A stretch of 64,000 bases of DNA. Source: Selaginella moellendorffii. Its lineage: Eukaryota; Streptophyta; Lycopodiopsida; Selaginellales; Selaginellaceae. The translations under genes and the position numbers were made by a program. The notes under the pieces are model-generated. The model saw only the letters and a list, made by a program, of their open reading frames with translations. It had not been told where the DNA came from and did no database searches. Where the stretch lies: assembly GCF_000143415.4 (NCBI RefSeq), contig NW_003314261.1, positions 6,112,822 to 6,176,821 on the forward strand, given 5' to 3'. Below, piece after piece: positions 15,514 to 26,860 of the stretch (position 1 is its first letter; every line of letters starts with the position of its first letter).

Positions 15514-17063
15514 TCAGATTTTTACTGGATTGGATACGAGTTTCATGCCGAGGCCATTGACGGGAAGAGCGAGTGGGGTCATGTGGATGGCCTCGTTTGG
15601 ATCCAGCAACGTCCACTTAAACCTTGTGACAAGGTAGTGTAGAAAAATGCGGTCTTGCATCTTGGCGAGCTCGTATCCGGGACAAATGCGAGGGCCTCCA
15701 CCAAATGGAACGTAAGTGTTTGGAAGCAATGGGCGATCGAATCGATCTGGATTAAACGTCTCCGGCTCCTCAAAGAACTCTTTTTTCTTGTGGCTGCGAA
15801 ACACAGTCCAGTTAAGCTGCGAAGACCAGAGATACAACTTTAGAATGGAGTGCATAGAAACTTTGATCGTAAACTTACTTGCCAGTCCTTTGGAACCGTG
15901 AATCCATCCATGGTAAATTCAGTGGTCGCCCTTCGGAGGTTTCCAGCTGCGGGAGGAGCCAAGCGCATGGCTTCCTGGACGATCCTCCAAGTGTAGTCCA
16001 TCTTTTGCAAATCGCTGTGAGTGAGTGGCTCTTTTGGAGATTTGGCAAGCGCAATGGAGACGTGTTCTACAATCGAGCAAGAGTTAGATCTGGAAATCTT
16101 AAGAACGACGCCATTACCTTCTCTAAGTCGATCGTAGCACCATGGATTCTCTCCTATGTATTTCATGGAACTTAACAAGGAGCTTACGGTGGTATCGTGG
16201 GCTGACATGACCAACATGAGAATGTTTTGTTTGATCTCTTCCTTGGTCATGGGCTCTCCATCCTCTCCCTTGGTTGTCAAGAGAACACTGAGAAAATCCT
16301 GTTGAGGCCATGCGTTGCCAGTTTCTAGCTCGATCTTTCTCTTGCTTATGTACTCGTCCAGCTTCTTAAAGATCTTCGCCCGTCCAACTTTTGCGCGACG
16401 AAACATTGTCCCTGGCAAGTCGATCGGCAGCTCAAGCAACCCTTGCAAGAAATCCTGGAAAGGAGCCAGGAGCTCCCTCTCCTCCTCCTCGTCCGAGATG
16501 CTCAAGAACAAGCTAAAGACGAGCGAGAACAAGGCCTTCTTCACGAGGGGGTAAGCCTTCACCTCCGATCCAGCCATCCAAAACTTGTCAATGTGTTCTT
16601 GGATGATCACGCTCGCCCTCTCTACATACCGCCGTATGGCATCCGGGCCGAGGAACGCCAGGAGAATGTGACGAAAGCTCTTGGCTTTCTGGCCCTCCAT
16701 GAAGAACAAACACTTGTCGCCCAAGAGCGTCCTCATGGGCTGCGGCCAGGAGCTCTCGACGAGCTTGCCATGGCTGGAGAACAAAAGCTTGAATCCCAGA
16801 GGAGGGCTCACGACGATCGTGGGGCGGCCGAAGATGTGTGTCTTGTAAATAGGGCCATACTTCTTCTCCCGAGCCCCGTAAAACTCCCATAGCGTGCTCG
16901 TTTTCATGGCGTGCAAAATGTGGAGCGTCTCGCCCACAAGTGGGAGTCCCATGCTTCCGGGAGGCAGCGGTGGATCATAGCGTTCCCGTGAGAAATACCT
17001 CCAGATCCACAGAGTTCCCAGCACTGGGATCAAGAACGATGCTACAACAGTGATCCAAGGCAT
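15514..17063 (-). CDS. Cytochrome P450, CYP85 clan (CYP716-like), copy 3
   Basis: Three exons: 16118-17063 (946 nt), 15879-16066 (188 nt) and 15514-15816 (303 nt), with introns of 51 and 62 bp. The frame is 479 codons (478 aa). The ATG at 17063 (MPWITVVASFLIPVLG) starts the membrane anchor; the codon used by the longer open frame is TTG. Motifs: PPLPPGSMGLPLVGE, I-helix SAHDTTVS (the usual Gly is Ala and the preceding Ala is Ser), K-helix EAMR, FNPDRFD and heme loop FGGGPRICPG. It is a clearly different subfamily member from copies 1 and 2. Its nearest relative in the window is the broken copy at 33158-34699, so the two were adjacent before the retroelement nest separated them. Confidence 0.93.
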
Positions 17064-17190
17064 GTTTTGCAAGAACTATGCTTCTTTCTTTGCTACCTTT
17101 GATCAAAACTCCATCGCTGCTTGTGCTTTCTTTCTTCTACCTAAAGTCTGATACGATTGCCCTGGCAAAGGTCATGAGCCACGGCCTGTG

Positions 17191-17218
17191 GTCTATATAG
17201 TCAAAGATTTTATATAAT
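17191..17218 (-). promoter_or_regulatory. Candidate TATA region of P450 copy 3
   Basis: On the minus strand the sequence contains GATTATATAAAATC and, slightly nearer the gene, CTATATAGAC, about 130-155 bp upstream of the ATG at 17063. The equivalent place upstream of the broken sister copy (about 34794-34806) keeps GATTATAAAATCC. The shared TATA-like string suggests the core promoter was copied with the gene. The call rests on motif and conservation only. Confidence 0.35.
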
Positions 17219-17799
17219 CACGTACACCTCATGCCTGCAAAATTTCAAGACGAAACTTTTACTTCTTCCACCTTTTTCCAGCAACTTCATTATCACCTTT
17301 GACATTTTTGCATCTTTTGAAGATATCCGTAGTTCATCATTCATATACTATTTGCATGGTCTGGTGACCCACCGACGGATTCAAGTACACGGCAGTTCCC
17401 TTGCTTGTCCATGGGCAAGCCTGCCAAAACAAAAACAGGAGATAAATATATAAATAGATTAATAGCCAAGTGTCAATGAGCCTTGACTCAAATTATGCTG
17501 TCCTGATGATCATCTCCATGGTAATTAACTTCCGCTGCTTGCCAATATCCTCCGTGTTGCCTAACAGGTTAGCTGCCAATATCCTCTGCATTGTCCTTCT
17601 TGTGGTTCTTTCTTTTGCAGTTGTGGTTGGCTCCTTGTCCATTCTGTCATGCCCACTGTTACAGCAGAAGTGCTTGTCCTCGAGTTCCCCACCCGTGGAC
17701 TCGATCCTCCTCAGGTTTTTCCAATGGGATGTGACCTGATCCGCTATGCCGTCAATGATTGCAATGGTTTGGGATTGCTCAAAGAACACACTCTTCTTT
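17219..17799. other. Upstream flank of P450 copy 3
   Basis: No coding pattern. The segment runs from the P450 promoter to the first PPR scrap. Short open frames are not family-like. Confidence 0.4.
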
Positions 17800-18185
17800 G
17801 GGCTAACTTTCTCAGTAATCACGCACATGAAAATTCAGCGCCATTTTTCTCCCTGCAACATTGATTGTCAATGATGCAATCACGAGCGCAATCGCCAGCT
17901 TCTTGCCGTGGCAGCACAGCATCTCCTCCTTTTCCCCGTGGCCCGATCAATCTGTTTGACCCCGCACTCCTCTACCACCCTGGCAGCCCTGGATCTATCC
18001 CAGCTGCCCTGCCTAGATATTGCTCCGGCCTTCTACCGCCACCTCGCCGCGAGCCACGTCATGGTGGATCCACGTCCATGCCAGGCCACACCATAGTCGG
18101 GCAGCAGGGCGGCGGGCGTGCAAGCCGAGAGCACGGCCAAGAGCGTGATTGCATCCAAGGCACAGCTTTCATAGTGGGAGAGAGA
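17800..18185 (-). pseudogene. PPR (DYW-type) gene scrap, C-terminal part
   Basis: The segment is a decayed copy of the 3' half of the PPR gene at 44825-47212, same strand. Matching blocks include the stretch before the DYW end (CTCCCTGCAACATTGATTGT against the intact CTCCCCGCAACC...ACATTGATTGTC), the stretch CAATCGCCAGCTTCTTG (intact CGATCGCCAGCTTCTCG), and ACCATAGTCGGGCAGC with CACGGCCAAGAGCG downstream (intact GCCATAGTCGGGGATC, CACGGCCAGGAGCG). Large internal deletions and frameshifts make it non-coding. Its missing neighbour segment appears about 15 kb away at 33058-33115. Confidence 0.75.
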
Positions 18186-18229
18186 TCATTATAAGTGCTA
18201 CCTAGCAATGTCATTGCCATAATTGGAGA

Positions 18230-19780
18230 CATTAGGCAATACATTTAGCAGCCTGGTCAGTGATGTGTTGAACTGACTTAAAGCAATGGTTGCATAGGTG
18301 GTGACAATTCAAGAGAGCCAAGTATGTGAGGCAAACAATGAAGTTATGATAGGGAGTCCCACTTGCCCAGGGCATGCTGAACTGATCAGCAGTGAAGTCT
18401 ATGGCACTGACAAGCATTAGGGTCTTCACAAACCAAACCAGTCAAGCAAGCCCTTGACCTTTTGTCGCTGACTGAGTGTGAAACTGTTGGATGCAAATCT
18501 CAAAGCCAAGAAAGTAAGAGACTTGATCATCTGAAATTGCTAACTGAGAGCAACTTTCAAAGCAGCAATGGTATTTGGATCATCATAGTGATGAGTAAAT
18601 CATCATAATAGAGAGCAACAATAAGCATACTATGTTTAATATACATGTTGTGATGACAAAATCCTTGAGTGTGTAATACAACATCAAATTTCTAATACCA
18701 AACACCACAGCTTATATTTGCAAAGCTTTCTATAATTGCCATACAACACCAGCAGGGGCAATGTCATCCTCAAACCCATGCCTGTAGATATCCATCCTCC
18801 TTTAAATCCCCATTGAGAAATGCTTTTTGACATCTATATGGTGGATTTGCCACTTCTGAGCAGTGGCAAAGGCAAAGAGAGTGCAAAGGCTAGCCCATTT
18901 TCATAACTAGCAAGAAAGTTTCATCATAGTCCAGACCATGGATTTGACAAAAGCCTCACACAATCAACTGAGCTTTATAACGGCCATCTTTGCTATAAGA
19001 TCCATTTTGGATTTAAGACACAATGTCCTGTTTGAGCTAAATCAACTTGGACGTAAATGCCATTAGCTCGAATAGAAGCAACTTCCTCTGCAATAGCTTC
19101 CATCCAAAATTACCTACTGCCTTATCATATGTAAGTGGAATGCTAGCATTGAGAAGATCACAAAAGTCTCAATGTTTTCTCAGACCTTCAGAGAGGGCCA
19201 ATGGTCACAAGGGTGGTCTAGTATTAGCATGGGATCAAGCATGCCACAACACTGATGAGGTGGCAGAGGCAATAGAAGCACAACAACATCAAACATCAGC
19301 TATAGGGACACTTGGACCAGCCATATTTGAAATGGGGAGATCCCCTACAGGAGGGTTAGGTAGTAGGGCATAACTTGGATTATGCAATGGTGGTCCATTC
19401 CCCAAGTAGTGGGATCATTGGGACATATTTATGAATGAAGGAAAGATCTTGTGGAGTAGTTGAATAAGTAGGGAAATCATCCTCATTTAACACCATGCCT
19501 ATACTCATAAGTGTCTTATGAGGATTCAAGATCCCATAAGCTTTCTTCCCAATAGCTTCATCTTGAGAATGAAATTTTTGTTTTTGTTATTGAGCTTTTT
19601 CGGAAGTTAATCTAGGATATATGCATAAACAACACACACAAAGACCCTGAAGTGGGAAATATTAAGAATTGAGCCTATCCAAAATTCCTCAAAGGTCTTG
19701 CCATTCAATAGTGGTAAGATGATTTTGTATATGCATTGTTGTGGCTTTTTGACAAATGTTCAATCAAAGTGCATATTAAC
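18230..19780 (-). mobile_element. Degenerate Ty1/copia pol relict
   Basis: Minus-strand reading with many stops recovers the copia pol order. First the end of integrase, LPLLNGKTFEEFWIG followed by HFRVFVCVVYAYI (about 19720-19600). Then the RT entry, WMEAIAEEVASIRANG (about 19110-19060), and KDGRYKAQLIV with GLDYDETF (about 18990-18920). Then RCQKAFLNGDLKEDGYL (about 18830-18785), the catalytic box as LIVALYYDDLLI (about 18630-18595; the usual YVDD is YYDD), and the segment before RNase H, YHNFIVCLTYLAL (about 18350-18315). No LTRs were located. Every reading frame is broken, so it is an old immobile fragment. Confidence 0.85.
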
Positions 19781-21001
19781 AAATAAAGGATGAGTAACAT
19801 TTACAAGTGTGTGGTTTTTCCTCTTAATAACACCATTATGTTATCCAGTTATAGAATCACGACCTTTTAGACTCAACACAATCCAACACCACAAACTAAA
19901 CACAACAAAACAACATTAAAAGAGGTGGAATTGATATGTTAACATAAAAAATTTGTTGCACATTGCATGCAACAACACTTGGTTTACTTAATAGTAGTGT
20001 CATTGAATAATCCAATTGATCAATAATTATAAATATGTTTATAATTTATAAATTAAAATTAATCTTATTGTATATTTGGTAGAATAAAAAAAATATACTA
20101 GGAAGTGTTTAGGAAAGTTTATAAATTATAAACATGTTTATAAATTATAAATACAAGATTAATCTAAAGGAATAACAACCGTTAGATGGTAGAATATCCT
20201 AGAATATTCAAATGTATTCTAGGTATATCCACTACCATCCCAGTCTCCCTACAGATTTTGCTTAAGAAAACCAAAAATCATATAATTCCAACTGAAATCC
20301 TTTGAAATACCATTTAATAAGCAAACCTATTCCTGCTAAAATCATCATTGACCTAAGCAAAATATTAATAATCCTTAAATAAGTTTATAAACAATCACTA
20401 ATCACAAAGGTGTAAGTAACTAACTCCCCAAAGTGTCGTAAGTTAAAGGATCCTCGAAATCATAACTGGAATAATAAAGAGTTCATTAAATGAGATTGAG
20501 TTTGAGATCGACTCCAAGACTAAGTTCGAGATTGTAGCGCATGTGATCATAGGATGAGATTAGATATACTGTCACTGTGGATTTTTGGAATCTTAGGGGA
20601 TAAATAGGGATAAAATAACTATTAAGAGCTCTCTTATCAAGCAATTGCCCCTTTTCCAATTGGCTTAAAGGGAGAGAGATGGGTGCGTTACAGAGATTGA
20701 TGTTACAAATATGATTTTGGGTATCAAAAATTATTTATTAGCTAGTCCTTTTAGATATTCTTTCTTTATTGCCATGACGGTAGGAGGTTGGTATTGCTAG
20801 ACCTGTTATTAGTCTTTTCCTAAGCTAGTTGAGAAACTAATCATGATATGTGCACTTAAACCGGAAGGGCATTAAGGAAGGAAATCCTAAGTTGTCATTT
20901 AGTTAAACATACTTAACACAATGATGAGAAACTCATAATGTTGACTTACACTTACTAGTGTTGGGAACCCCTGTGATATTGAAATTTGTCCCTTAATATT
21001 T
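19781..21001. other. AT-rich non-coding segment with palindromes
   Basis: No gene. Around 20025-20155 there are repeated TATAAATTATAAAC / GTTTATAATTTATAA strings on both strands, centred on the palindrome ATAAACATGTTTAT. The outer flanks TTAATCTTATTGTAT and ATACAAGATTAAT are roughly inverted. This could be a small MITE-like or cruciform-forming element, but no target-site duplication was found. Confidence 0.35.
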
Positions 21002-21006
21002 GTTAG

Positions 21007-22534
21007 TGTGAGACACAAAATCCCTAGGCCCCAAAGTGGAGCCGAAAAGGGTGCCACGTGGTAGTGGCCGAAGCGAAAGCCCAAACGGGTGTAACACGTT
21101 TGGACTAAAAGCTCTAACTTGGAAGGTCGAGAGCGGGAGTGGAACTCCCAACAAAGTGCTCAAGGAGCGAGCACGAAGCGAGCAATAAGCAAGGCTCCAA
21201 AAAGGGACCCAAAAAGGACCAACACATGACACGTGGAGGAGTCTGAGATGGACCCGAGATGGACCCGAAATGGAGTCCGAGGTGGACCAAGACGGAGTCC
21301 GAGATGGAGTCCGAGATGGACCGAGACAGAGCCCGAGATGGAGTCCGAGATGGAGTCCAAGAAGGACCCGAGATGGAGTCCGAGGTCGAGACTGAGACCG
21401 GGACCGAGACCGAGACCGAGACCGAGACCGGGACCGGGACCGGGACCAAGACCGGGACCGAGGCCAAGGCTGAGACCGAGCCCGAGCCCGAGTCCAAGTC
21501 CGAGTTCGAGTTCGAGTCCGAGTCCAAGTTCGAGTCTGAGAGGGTGAAAGCCCAAAGCATTCGTCTCCCAGACCCTGGGGGGTTTGGTGAGCTCCAAAAG
21601 TATAGTAGGGGGAGGACTGCAATGGAGCCAGTTTGGCCAGGAAAGGCCAGTTTGGCCCAGGAAGGCCAGACCCAGTGTTGGGTGATGAACTGACCATTGG
21701 GAAGTCCAAGACTAGAGTGAATACGGACTGACAAGTGGGGTAGCTTGGTGAAGTGTTCAAGAGCCGGCTCTAGTTCCCCCGGGAGATCGACTGGCCAATG
21801 CTCCCAGTCCAAGTGTGGGTGGCATTACCTACTTGGATACCAAGCGTGGCTCAACAGAACCTCGCTCTAAGCCCATGGCTAGAGCACCTAAAGGCGAAAG
21901 GTGGGGAGAGTACCTAGGTGGCTCGCATAAGGCCACGGTGTTCCGAAATGTTGTCCCAAAGGCCCAGACTGTGGAAAGGAAGAGGAGTAGTCCTCTGGGG
22001 TAGTGACTAAGGACACAGTCGTGTGGTGAGGAAGTCCTAGAGGACCGTGGGATTTAGGGGTCGGGCCTATGGGCCTCGATCCAGTGGCAGTGTTGGCAAA
22101 CACGGCCAGGGGCAGAAAGGGACTTGGTAGGAACTGACAAAGGGACTTTGGGGAAGGCAATTCCCCAGGTCTGTGGGCATCCTAAGGATGCTAAGGAGTG
22201 GATCTAGGATGACCACTCGTGGACAGATGGCCCAATCTTGGAGAGACGGGATTGTGATGCGAGTGGTATTGGACCACTAGTGCAGCAAGGGTGAATGGGC
22301 ATGGCCTTAGCGTAACGGGTCGAGATGTCAGTGGTACCTTTGGGTGTCGGTCTTGGGACCGGACACGTGGAGCACTTGGACTAAGTGCAAGCGATGAGTG
22401 GCATGGATGCCATTCTTGGGCTAGCAAGCCCTAAGTCCTGAATTGGACTTAAGGAGGTTGTGAATGAGACTCCTCCAAGCGGTCGAAGGTGTGGTTAAGT
22501 GACTAAAGTAGAATGGAAAAATTAGTCGCTTACA
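21007..22534 (+). repeat. 5' LTR of the LARD-like element
   Basis: 1528-bp LTR beginning TGTGAGACAC and ending GCTTACA. It contains a purine-rich minisatellite at about 21237-21541, built from GAGACC, GAGTCC and GGGACC hexamers and 12-bp GAGATGGAGTCC units. Long open frames on both strands here (Arg-Thr, Leu-Gly or Ser-Asp repeats) are by-products of the hexamer array and not genes. Confidence 0.88.
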
Positions 22535-25500
22535 ACTTGGTATCGGAGCGGTTCCTTAGTCCGACTTTTATTGGTGCTCAAGTATATCACCATTGATGTT
22601 GGCATTGGAAGGTCCTAGGAGGGGGCCTATCCTTGAGGAGTAGCATGTCGAGAGGACATGGCTCTCCACTCAAGTTCATGCGTGAACTTGGGCACGATGT
22701 GGTAGATAGAAAAGGGCCAATAATGGAACGACTTTGGGATCTTGGGAACAGTATGTGGTTTTCCTCAGAGAGTTGAGGATGTGATCCAGATGAGCATTTG
22801 ACTTAGCAAATTGGCCAAGTATATCACCACAAGTGTTAGCATCAGAAGGTCCTAGGAGTGGGCCTATCCTTGAGGAGTAGCAAGTCGGGAAGACATGGCT
22901 CTCCACTACAGTTCAAGTGTGAACTTGTAGGTGAGGTGGTGGATAGAAAGGGGCCAATAATAGAACAACTTTGGGATCTTGGGAACAGTATAAGGGTTTC
23001 CTCAAAGAGTTGAGGATGTGATCCAAATGAGTGTTTGACTCAGCAAACGGGCTAATGTAGTTGTGGTAAACAACTATAGTTGGGATCACGGGAAAGATAA
23101 AGACTCCAAAACAATAAAGGAGTCACAAGATTATCCTCACATAGTTGAGGTTGGTGCTCATGAATGTGAGACCAGAAGTAATGACCGTGGGAGGTCAAAT
23201 ACGAAAGAGGACCCAAGTCCTTGAAATGGTAGCCGGGGCTACCTTTAATAAATGTTGAAAAACCCAAGGAATTGGGGGGTGTATTTAGAGATGAGTTGAT
23301 ATTCTCATCACATGGACAAGTAGTCCTAAGGGGCAAAGGTTGCCCCAGAGAACAAAATCAAGTGTCAGAGTAACACTTGTGAAAATAGTCCTTATGAGTG
23401 AGGACATGAATGCAAGAAGTGTATTCCAGTGAGCTAGTGCCCGACAAGTAGGACCTTACGGGTCTGTGGATTAACCAAGTCCAAAACTGCTGGATGACTC
23501 AAGTAGAGTCAAGGAATGGTCCTAAAGGACTGATGGAAGCATTTGGACTGAAGTGTGTGGTACCCCACAAAGGATGGGAGGGATCATAGGATCCAAGGAT
23601 GAGAATAGAGGGTATCTCATCGATGGCAGAATGTGCCATACTAAAGTTGTGGGAAAGATAATCCCAGAAGAAAGCAACTTTGGCCCAGATTTGGGTGCAA
23701 ACTCTATGGTGTGGTGCTAACGGATAGTTAGCATGAGGAACAACTATATTGGTCTTGGCAAAGACTTAGACACAAAGAAGAAGTGTCATAGAGGTAGGCT
23801 CGTGGAGCCGATGGTGTGGAGACACCAAATGTGCCAAGGTGTGATACTTTGAGGCTATATTGGTGGGTTCATGAGAACCCCTTGCCAAAGGAATCCCAAT
23901 GGAAATGGGAATGGCATAGCCTAAGCTGCAGAGCATGCAGTTGGAGTGTGGTGACCCAGATAATGATGGAGGTGTGGAAGCGCCAGCAATGAGTTGTAAG
24001 ACTTGACAACTATGAGGCAACTAAGCAAGAGGTGCAAAATAATTGGTTAAACCGGTAGAAGGTAGCTACCCAAGCCTTCTTAATGGCATAAGGAAGTTGG
24101 ATATACCCTTACGGGGGATAAGTTGCTTATGTTGCGATATAGTAAGTCAATGTCATGAAAGGAAATACTCATTGTCAAGGAAGTCGTTATCGGGACACCT
24201 GAACACTCTAGAACACCAGGAGGTGGTGTTTGATGTCGCGAGGGCAATAGATAAGGCCCAAGGACTAAGTCCCTAGCGAATGATGGATAGAAGGTGCTAT
24301 CCCAAATGTCCAAGGTGGCGGAGACAGGAGAAGACTGTCTACTCGAATTGGACAAAGCCAAAAATGGAATTTTGGCAAGGCTAGCGATGGGCATGTAAAG
24401 GCCCATAAGCAACAACATAATCTCGGTGTGTGGGATTATAGGGTGAGCATACTTGGATTGAGGAACCACTCCCTAGGCTATCGGGTTGGTTCATCCCTAA
24501 GAATACTTGCTAAGGCATGATAGAAAGTGCAAAGCTATCCTCCTGGTCTGGAGGAGAATGACCAAAGGAAAGGTGTGAAGCCAAAAGCAAGAAGTAAGGG
24601 GGTAGAACCGAACCATAGGAATCGAAGGGCATAACCAAGGATGGTTATGCCAGCTGGGAGTGGAGAATCAAGTGGGGGCTTGAGGGGTTGCCGCTAGCAA
24701 CCGTGATGCCATGGAGAGTCTAAAATATGGAATTGTCCATGTTAGACTATATGGTAATTGGAAAGCTTGCAAAAAGGGAGGCCTTAGCAAGTTAAAGGAC
24801 AGAGTTCCTTCAAGGTTTCCAAAGATGATTCTAGGTAACTTAGTACCTAGAAAGGCCAAGTGTAAATGGTTCATGGAACGCGCGAAATCAGAGTGGCGCA
24901 ACAGAAGCGTGGTCTTGAAGCTTGCCATGAGGCAAGGCTATCAAGGTTAGGGAAGTAATTCCCGAGTGTTCAAAGAGAGGGCTTTGAATGAAAGTCGATG
25001 ATCAAGGGCTTTCACGCTTGTGCAGGAACCATGTTACAGTGGTCAAAGGGCTTGCCAAAGCGAGATTGGCAAGTCAGGGGAACAAATACCCTAGTTAAAG
25101 GTGATAACTTCAAAAGGGGTGGGCCATGGGGCCAAGCATGGAGGAGTCCATGCATGATCATAGATTTGTCAAGTGAGAGGACTTGGCAGTGTGGAGGAAC
25201 TAGGTTCCTAAGTTGTGATCTGTAGCGCGCTTTGAGTATAAGTTGGTGCACCGGCGTGGGGAGTCATGCCAGGCATCCTGGGTGATGCCGTCCGTAGATG
25301 CATATACGGAGGTTGGGTTCGAGTCCCGACCCTTTAGTGCTTGGGTTCGAGTCCCAAATCACTAGGGCGTGGTGATGGTTTGGAATATGAGGACACTCAT
25401 ATTTCGGTGGTCATGGACTCTCAGTGAGGAGACTGGTTTGGGCACACCGCCAAGTGAGGGATGCCTCGGAGTCGTGATGCACGGTTAGATTGCTTAGAGT

Positions 25501-26860
25501 GAAAGCCCGGCATATCTAACTTGAACACTTTGGTGCAAAAGGCACCAAGGACGTGGTGAATGAGATGGGGACACCTAGTCTCAGTTGTTATGGATCCTTG
25601 GCCGGAAGGGCTAGCTTGGGCGCACCGCCAAGTGTGGGGGATGCCCCCGGGGTCATAGGCAACAACTTAATAAGGTCTAGAAGACCTAATTCCTATTGGT
25701 AAACCTATTAAGGGGTCAAGATGAGATCACTAGGTGATCTTATGGCTAAACAAGGACAAGGTCTTTGTTTGGGTTAAGGAATAGTTCAAAGTGTTGATTT
25801 GAACTATTAATAAAGGTGTGGCTTGGTCAAGGTGACTAACTGGGAAGGACACCTAAGGGAAATGAACTACTACAATACAATGGTATTATGAGTTCAAGAA
25901 ATTAGTCTCCAGAGACAGGCCCATGGGTGGGTCACAAGGTTGGGCTAGGAAGAGAGCCTAGAACAGTGGGGAGACTTACTGGGGGTGAACACCCTAGTCT
26001 GGACAAAGCAGATCCTTTGCTATGGAACCAAAAGAATACCTCAAGGAGGGAGGTAATGATCCTATGTTGCTTGGTGCAATAATCCAAGGATAGGAGCAAA
26101 AGACGAGTGCCCAAGATAGAGCCGTGAAATCCATTGGAAAGAATCCAAGTGGCAAAGTTAGCCAAGGAACACTAATGTGTTTAATGCTAATGGATTGCGG
26201 AAAAAGAAGTGGACTTCCAAGGATGGATTCCCAAGTGCTCCAGTTTGGCAAAGGAAAGGCTCCAAATGAGGGAGCAACTAAGTAGCCAAAAGATAGGGCC
26301 GTGGACAGCCCTAACACAAATAATGATAAATGGAACGTAATGCCAATGGTGGCATAAAAATAGAAAAGAGAATGAGGGTGCCCTCGAGTAGAGAACTTCC
26401 TAGGAGGGGAAGTGGAGTTGCATAAAATGTGCAAGGCAAGGTGTCGGAGACACCTAGGAAATTGACTCCAAAAAGTCAAAAGTAAACGTTCCAAAGTGCA
26501 AAGGTAGATCAATGGAATCTGTGACTACTCAAGAATGAGTAGTGGAATTGAGTTAAAGAGGGTGTCTCTAACGGGTTTAACGAAAACTAAACCAATAAAA
26601 AGGAGCAAACCACCCCAGGTGGTCAAGTGAGTCTCTAAGTTGGAGAGACTATCCTCCTTAGAGGACGGGCAAGGCATGGTGAGCCTTTAGTGTCGAACCA
26701 TTGACGAATATGGAGAAGGCATGGTGAGCCTTCAATGTCAAACCATTGACAAATAGTGGCTAGGGGCCAAGGATGGAAATGGTAACACATGCGAGTGTTA
26801 CTTTATAAAATGGTTTACCGTTCGATGAGGACATCGAACTTCGTCTATGGGTGGTGGAGT
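22535..26860 (+). other. Non-coding interior of the LARD-like element
   Basis: 4.3 kb with no recognisable protein domain in six frames. Internal structure: a roughly 240-bp tandem duplication (about 22573-22812 and 22813-23045, both with AGGTCCTAGGAG and TTGGGATCTTGGGAACAG), two tRNA T-arm-like hairpins at 25314-25358, and a second degenerate duplication (about 25365-25475 and 25550-25655, both with CACCGCCAAGTG). The end before the 3' LTR reads GGGTGGTGGAG, a plausible polypurine tract. Confidence 0.6.
22538..22549 (+). other. Primer-binding site of the LARD-like element
   Basis: TGGTATCGGAGC, starting 3 nt after the 5' LTR end. It matches the complement of the 3' end of plant initiator tRNA-Met (TGGTATCAGAGC) with one mismatch. 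This is the standard primer site of plant LTR retrotransposons and fixes the + orientation of the element. Confidence 0.8.

Noticed and set aside
21114..21812. Long open frames with Arg-Thr, Leu-Gly, Ser-Asp or Pro-Arg repeats on both strands
   Set aside because: They come from the GAGACC/GAGTCC hexamer array in the LTR, which is open in several frames. The same artefact occurs at 26760-27728.
25255..25360. A tRNA gene
   Set aside because: Only T-arm-like hairpins are present; no acceptor stem, D arm or anticodon arm could be built around them.
24043..26512. Several 75-170 residue open frames in the LARD interior
   Set aside because: No retroelement or host domain, no start context or splice pattern, and mutually overlapping frames; treated as non-coding.
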